A stretch of DNA of 64,000 bases from the NCBI RefSeq assembly GCF_900323885.1, contig NZ_OOHJ01000015.1, positions 186,001 to 250,000 on the forward strand, read 5' to 3'. Below the pieces are notes generated by a model. It worked only from the letters and a program-made list of their open reading frames with translations. It ran no database searches and was not told where the DNA came from. Positions 59,997 through 64,000 of this stretch are shown piece by piece. How positions within the stretch are numbered: the first letter of the stretch is position 1; the number at the start of each line of letters is the position of its first letter. The stretch is from [Actinomadura] parvosata subsp. kistnae (GTDB lineage Bacteria > Actinomycetota > Actinomycetes > Streptosporangiales > Streptosporangiaceae). A program made the translations under genes and the position numbers.

Positions 59997-60850
59997 AGAC
60001 GCTGACGGGCAAGGATCTGGCCGCCGCGATCAGGGCGCGCACGCAGGCCGAGGCCGCCGCGGGCCCGCAGCCGCGGCTGGCCGTGGTCGTGGCCACCGCC
60101 GACGAGGCGAGCCTGTGGTACGTCCGCTCCATCGCCAAGGCCGCGGCCGGCGTCGGCATCGCCTGCGACGTGGTCGACCTGGGCCCCGAGGCGGCGCCCG
60201 GCCGGATCCGCGAGACGCTGGCCCGGCTGTCGGCCGACCCGCAGGTGCACGGCCTCATGCTGCAGACCCCGCTGCCGCCCGGCGCCTCCGCGCAGGAGCT
60301 GGCCGCGGCCATCGACCCGGGCAAGGACGTCGACGGCGCCAACCCGCTCTCGCTCGGCCGGCTGGCGGCCGGGCTGCCCGCCTTCCCTCCCGCCACGGCG
60401 GCGGCCGTGCTGGCGCTGCTCGACCACTACGAGGTGGAGCTGGCCGGGCGGCGGGCCGTGGTCGTCGGCCGCTCGACGGTGGTGGGCAAGCCGCTGGCGC
60501 ACCTGCTGCTCGACCGGCACGCCACGGTCACCGTCTGCCACTCGCGTACCCGCGACCTGGCCGCCGTCACCTCGCAGGCCGAGGTGCTGGTCGCGGCGGC
60601 CGGGCGGGCCGGGCTGATCGGGGCCGCGCACGTCGCGATGGGCGCGGTGGTGATCGACGTCGGCACCAACCCGACCGACGACGGCGGGCTGACCGGCGAC
60701 GTCGACTTCGCCGCGGTCTCGAACGTGGCCGGCGCGCTCACCCCCGTGCCCGGCGGCGTCGGCCCCGTCACCACGGCCCTGCTGCTCAGCCACACCGCCA
60801 GGGCCGCGAACCGGCCGCACGACCCCCAGGAGGAGGCCCACGATGGCTGA
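59993..60850 (+). CDS. folD: bifunctional methylene-THF dehydrogenase / methenyl-THF cyclohydrolase
   Basis: 285 residues from TTG 59993 (GAGGAG six bases upstream). FolD motifs: a Tyr and Lys in WYVRSIAKAAAGVGI, VHGLMLQTPLPPG, GKDVDGANPLSLGRL (Ala where most have Phe), VVVGRSTVVGKPLAHLLL (NADP loop) and VPGGVGPVTTALLL. It interconverts 5,10-methylene-, methenyl- and 10-formyl-THF. It is a cytoplasmic dimer. The downstream amidotransferase gene overlaps it by eight bases. Confidence 0.95.
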   Translation: MKTLTGKDLAAAIRARTQAEAAAGPQPRLAVVVATADEASLWYVRSIAKAAAGVGIACDVVDLGPEAAPGRIRETLARLSADPQVHGLMLQTPLPPGASAQELAAAIDPGKDVDGANPLSLGRLAAGLPAFPPATAAAVLALLDHYEVELAGRRAVVVGRSTVVGKPLAHLLLDRHATVTVCHSRTRDLAAVTSQAEVLVAAAGRAGLIGAAHVAMGAVVIDVGTNPTDDGGLTGDVDFAAVSNVAGALTPVPGGVGPVTTALLLSHTARAANRPHDPQEEAHDG

Positions 60851-61592
60851 CGTCCTCGTCATCCAGAACAGCACGAGCGGCGGCCCCAGCCGGATGGCCG
60901 GATGGCTGGAGGAGGGCGGCCTGACGCTCGACGTGGTGCCCGCCCACGCGGGCGCGCCCCTGCCCGGCGGCCTGCGCCACGACGCCATGATCATGCTCGG
61001 CGGCGGCTACCTGCCCGGCGACGACGAGCGGGCCCCGTGGCTGCGCGACGCGCGGCGCCTGATGGAGCAGGCGCTGGCCGCGGGGGTGCCCGTGTTCGGC
61101 ATCTGCCTGGGCGGGCAGATGCTCGCCCAGGTCGCCGGCGGCGAGGTCCGCGCCAACTCAGGCACGCCGGAGAACGGCAGCCTGCCCGTCACGATCAGGC
61201 CCGAGGCGGCCACCGACCCGCTCTTCCACGGCCTGCCGCCGGTGGTGCCCGCGATCGAGCACCACAAGGACGCCGTCACCCGCCTGCCCGGCGGCGCCGC
61301 GCACCTGGCCGAGACCGGCGCCTGCCCGTACCAGGCGTTCCGGGTGGGGGAGCGGGCGTGGGGCGTGCAGTTCCATCCGGAGGTGCTGCCGGCGCGCATC
61401 CGGGAGTGGCGGGTGGAGGGGTTCGACCCTGACGAGGTGTACGCGCGGGCGGTGGCCGACGAGCCGGTCTCCACGCCGGTCTGGCGCACGGTGATCGGCC
61501 GGTTCGCCGCACTCGCCACCGCCGGAACAGCCGCCGGAACGACCGCCGGGACAGTCGCCGGGACGGCCACCGGCGTGAGCGGCGCCGCCTGA
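60843..61592 (+). CDS. class I glutamine amidotransferase (GMP synthase-like domain)
   Basis: 249 residues from ATG 60843 (GGAGGAGG upstream). The GATase triad is present: catalytic Cys in VFGICLGGQMLAQV, His and Glu in WGVQFHPEVLP. It starts LVIQNSTSGGPSRMAGWLEE, as in stand-alone GuaA-N-like proteins that release ammonia from glutamine. The synthase partner is not obvious. The C-terminal tail is an AGTA/AGTT/AGTV repeat of no clear function. It shares an operon with folate enzymes. Confidence 0.92.
   Translation: MADVLVIQNSTSGGPSRMAGWLEEGGLTLDVVPAHAGAPLPGGLRHDAMIMLGGGYLPGDDERAPWLRDARRLMEQALAAGVPVFGICLGGQMLAQVAGGEVRANSGTPENGSLPVTIRPEAATDPLFHGLPPVVPAIEHHKDAVTRLPGGAAHLAETGACPYQAFRVGERAWGVQFHPEVLPARIREWRVEGFDPDEVYARAVADEPVSTPVWRTVIGRFAALATAGTAAGTTAGTVAGTATGVSGAA
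61521..61568 (+). repeat. 12-bp in-frame tandem repeat, four units
   Basis: Units of the type GCCGGAACAGCC encode AGTA, AGTT, AGTV and AGTA at the C-terminus of the amidotransferase. Confidence 0.85.
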
Positions 61593-61600
61593 CCGGCCGG

Positions 61601-61652
61601 TCGCACCCGCTCAGGCGTTCCGTACGGCCGCTCGCACCCGTTCAGGCGTTCC
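61601..61652. repeat. 21-bp direct repeat around the acyl-CoA synthetase stop codon
   Basis: TCGCACCCG-C/T-TCAGGCGTTCC occurs at 61601-61621 and 61632-61652 with one mismatch. The second copy contains the last codons and stop of the synthetase gene. Confidence 0.85.
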
Positions 61653-63255
61653 TTATGCCCGCCGCGTCCCGCAGGCCGAGCAGTTCGACGGAACGCTCCC
61701 GCATCTCCACCTTCCTGATCTTCCCGGTCACCGTGAGCGGGAACGCGTCCACGACGTGCACGTACCGGGGGATCTTGAAGTGCGCCAGCCTGCCCGCGCA
61801 GTACTCCCTGAGCCGCTCGGGCGTCAGCGGCTCCGTGCCGGGCCGCATGATCACCCAGGCCATGACCTCCTCGCCGTACCTCTCGTCGGGCACCCCGATG
61901 ACCTGCACGTCGGCGATGTCCGGATGCCCGTACAGGAACTCCTCGATCTCGCGCGGGTAGATGTTCTCCCCGCCCCTGATGATGAGGTCCTTGATCCGGC
62001 CGACCACGTTGACGTAGCCGTGCTCGTCCATGGTGGCCAGGTCGCCCGTGTGCATCCAGCGGGCCGCGTCGATGGCCTCGGCCGTCTTGTCCGGCTGGTT
62101 CCAGTAGCCGAGCATGACCGAGTAGCCGCGCGTGCACAGCTCGCCCGGCTCCCCCCTGGGCACCGTCAGCCGCGTCTCCGGGTCCACGATCTTCACCTCG
62201 ACGTGCGGCATCACCCGGCCCACCGTCTCCGTCCTGCGGGCCAGGTCGTCGTCGGACCTGGTCATCGTGGACACCGGTGACGTCTCGGTCATGCCGTAGC
62301 AGATGGCGACCTCGCCCATGTTCATCTCGCCGACGACCCGTTTCATCACCTCCACCGGGCACGGCGAGCCCGCCATGATGCCCGTACGCAGGGACGACAG
62401 GTCGAACTTGGCGGCCAGCGCCAGCTCGGCGATGAACATCGTCGGCACCCCGTACAGCGACGTGCACCGCTCCTCCTCCACCGCGCGCAGCGTGGCCTCG
62501 GCGTCGAAGCCCGGCGACGGGATGACGATGCACGAGCCGTGCGAGGTGGCGCCCAGGTTGCCCATCACCATGCCGAAGCAGTGGTAGAACGGCACCGGCA
62601 GGCACACCCGGTCCGCCTCGGTGTAGTGGATCAGCTCGCCCACGAAGAAGCCGTTGTTGAGGATGTTGTGGTGCGACAGCGTCGCGCCCTTCGGGAAGCC
62701 GGTCGTGCCCGAGGTGTACTGGATGTTGATCGGGTCGTCGAAGGCCAGCTCCGCCATCCGGGCGCGCAGGGCCGCCGGGTCCGCCTTGACCTCCGTCAGC
62801 CGCTCCCAGCTCGGGTCGTCCAGGTAGACGACGTCGGAGAAGCCGACCTCCGTCACCATGGCCCGGTAGTCGCTGCCCTTGTGCGACAGGGCGCTGATGA
62901 GCAGCCGCATGCCCGACTGCTCGACGACGTAACGCAGCTCGTGCGTGCGGTAGGCCGGGTTGACGTTGACCAGGATCGCGCCGACCTTGGCGGTGGCGTA
63001 CTGGACGATCACCCATTCGGCCCGGTTGGGCGCCCAGATGCCCACCCTGTCGCCCTTCGCGATGCCCCTCGCCAGCAGGGCCCTGGCCAGGTCGTCGACG
63101 TCCGCGTCGAGCTGCGTGTAGGTCCATCTCCGGCCCGAGGGGACGTCCACGAGGGCTTCCCGGTCGCCGAAGCGGGCCACGGTGCGTTCGAGGTTCTCGC
63201 CGATGGTCTCGCCCAGGAGCGGAGTGTCGGCGGTGGCGCTGGAGTACGACAGCAT
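61642..63255 (-). CDS. AMP-binding acyl-CoA synthetase (fatty-acid/aryl-CoA ligase)
   Basis: 537 residues from ATG 63255 (a GTG six bases upstream is possible). ANL motifs: [20 protein letters not shown] (A3), [16 protein letters not shown] (A5), [16 protein letters not shown] (A7), [17 protein letters not shown] (A8) and the A10 Lys in [17 protein letters not shown]. It activates a fatty or aromatic acid and transfers it to CoA. It is similar to FadD/ acyl-CoA synthetases of beta-oxidation or aromatic catabolism. It lies ten bases downstream of the kynurenine-monooxygenase-like gene; the two may work together. Confidence 0.94.
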   Translation of the reverse strand: MLSYSSATADTPLLGETIGENLERTVARFGDREALVDVPSGRRWTYTQLDADVDDLARALLARGIAKGDRVGIWAPNRAEWVIVQYATAKVGAILVNVNPAYRTHELRYVVEQSGMRLLISALSHKGSDYRAMVTEVGFSDVVYLDDPSWERLTEVKADPAALRARMAELAFDDPINIQYTSGTTGFPKGATLSHHNILNNGFFVGELIHYTEADRVCLPVPFYHCFGMVMGNLGATSHGSCIVIPSPGFDAEATLRAVEEERCTSLYGVPTMFIAELALAAKFDLSSLRTGIMAGSPCPVEVMKRVVGEMNMGEVAICYGMTETSPVSTMTRSDDDLARRTETVGRVMPHVEVKIVDPETRLTVPRGEPGELCTRGYSVMLGYWNQPDKTAEAIDAARWMHTGDLATMDEHGYVNVVGRIKDLIIRGGENIYPREIEEFLYGHPDIADVQVIGVPDERYGEEVMAWVIMRPGTEPLTPERLREYCAGRLAHFKIPRYVHVVDAFPLTVTGKIRKVEMRERSVELLGLRDAAGIRNA

Positions 63256-63265
63256 GCCCACAGTG

Positions 63266-64000
63266 TCAGTCGGCCTCGGGCGTACGCACCAGACCCCGGC
63301 CGCGACGCGCCGCGAACCCGAGCGCCACCAGCGCCGCGCCCGCCGCCACCGCCAACCGCCGCTGGCGCGCCACCCGCCGCTCCACCTGCGAGTACGGCGT
63401 CGTCGAGAACGAGATCAGCTCGTAACGCGAGACGTAACCGGGCAGCACCCGCTCCAGCGCGTGCTCCAGCCGCTTGCCCGCCAGGAACACCCGCGAGCCC
63501 ACCTTGTCGCGCATCTCGACGAAGTTGTCCAGCGCCAGCCGGGCGATCACATCCGTGTCCGCCTTGCGCCGCTCGAACAGCTCCAGCGCCCTCGGGAAGT
63601 CGTCGCCCGCCTCGTCCAGGCAGCGGTCCAGCTCCACGCAGTCCTCGAACCCGCAGTTGGCGCCCTGCCCGTAGAACGGCACGATCGCGTGCGCGGCGTC
63701 ACCGACCAGCCCCACCACCGCGTCCCCGCCGCCGGCGTGCCACGGCGAGCAGCGCATCGTGACCAGATGCCCCACCGGGTTGCCCCGGAAGTCCGGCACC
63801 AGGTCCGGCATCAGCCCGAACGCGTCCCGGTAGTGCTCGGCGAAGTACGCCCTGATCCGCTGCGGGGTGTCGAGCGCGGCGAGCGTGTCGTGCGGCCAGA
63901 ACAGGGTGCAGGTGAACGAGCGGTCCTGGTTCGGCAGGGCGATCATCATGGAACGGCCGCGCGGCCAGATGTGCAACGCCCCCGGATCCAGGGCGAACCG
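63266..64000 (-). CDS. kynurenine 3-monooxygenase-like FAD enzyme, N-terminus cut off by window edge
   Basis: The frame is open to the window's right edge, giving the C-terminal 244 residues. [20 protein letters not shown] and FTCTLFWP are diagnostic for kynurenine 3-monooxygenase. The FAD-binding [20 protein letters not shown] follows, then a helical C-terminal region with a hydrophobic stretch ([15 protein letters not shown]), like the membrane-associated tail of KMO. It hydroxylates kynurenine with NADPH and O2 in tryptophan catabolism or secondary metabolism. The FAD-binding N-terminus lies beyond the window. Confidence 0.9.
   Translation of the reverse strand, partial: RFALDPGALHIWPRGRSMMIALPNQDRSFTCTLFWPHDTLAALDTPQRIRAYFAEHYRDAFGLMPDLVPDFRGNPVGHLVTMRCSPWHAGGGDAVVGLVGDAAHAIVPFYGQGANCGFEDCVELDRCLDEAGDDFPRALELFERRKADTDVIARLALDNFVEMRDKVGSRVFLAGKRLEHALERVLPGYVSRYELISFSTTPYSQVERRVARQRRLAVAAGAALVALGFAARRGRGLVRTPEAD

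Overview
The window is about 72% G+C by eye. It has the GTG/TTG-rich start codons, NNG/NNC codon bias and 4-bp start/stop overlaps of a filamentous actinomycete. SsgB (a sporulation cell-division protein restricted to sporulating actinomycetes), a complete mreBCD-pbp2-rodA cluster, secreted GH6 and GH46 glycosidases and several two-component systems fit this. A Streptosporangiaceae/Nonomuraea-type organism is my best guess; this is inferred from gene content, not from a search.

Left part (1-15 kb): a truncated two-TM protein, an SDR, a large membrane protein, a DUF4352 protein, then a compact metabolic cluster. That cluster is a divergent sulfotransferase facing acyl-adenylating enzyme -> flavin monooxygenase -> atypical cytochrome P450 -> CPA2 cation/proton antiporter, followed by a response regulator/histidine kinase pair and a phospholipase D gene with a frameshift. 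It has no PKS/NRPS core and is the best candidate here for an undescribed small-molecule system.

15-27 kb: a beta-helix protein and a GH6 cellulase, a two-TM protein paralogous to the one at the left edge, a VanY-type peptidase divergent from a second two-component system with a linked lipoprotein, a tRNA-Val, ssgB, and divergent DUF305 and LVIVD lipoproteins beside a 14-bp minisatellite.

26-35 kb: a LysR-pabB-pabC row (folate/PABA), a dehydrogenase-RidA fusion convergent with hutH (histidine degradation), an ArsR regulator, a hemerythrin-domain protein, a ferritin-like protein and an SDR. Three tRNA genes (Gly, Cys, Val) with a terminator follow.

35-47 kb: a repetitive membrane protein with two apparent frameshifts, an NTF2-like protein, a TPR regulator-like protein, then the cell-wall elongation operon mreB-mreC-mreD-pbp2-(25-codon ORF)-rodA. 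Its MreB carries an unusual internal insert.

47-64 kb: an amidohydrolase/MIP18-like pair divergent from an IclR regulator, an NAD(P)-binding protein, an MFS exporter divergent from a CGNR regulator over paired inverted repeats, a CE1758/CE1759 flavin monooxygenase/reductase pair, a GH46 chitosanase with a palindromic operator, and a secreted beta-propeller. An M1 aminopeptidase gene is split by an intact ISL3-type element with 26-bp inverted repeats and an 8-bp target duplication. The window ends with a folate one-carbon operon (fchA-folD-glutamine amidotransferase), an acyl-CoA synthetase and a truncated kynurenine 3-monooxygenase.

Four genes' worth of evidence (PLD, LysR, and two sites in the 36-39 kb membrane protein) shows the same kind of lesion: one missing base in a G/C run. 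That pattern suggests sequencing error more than real decay.
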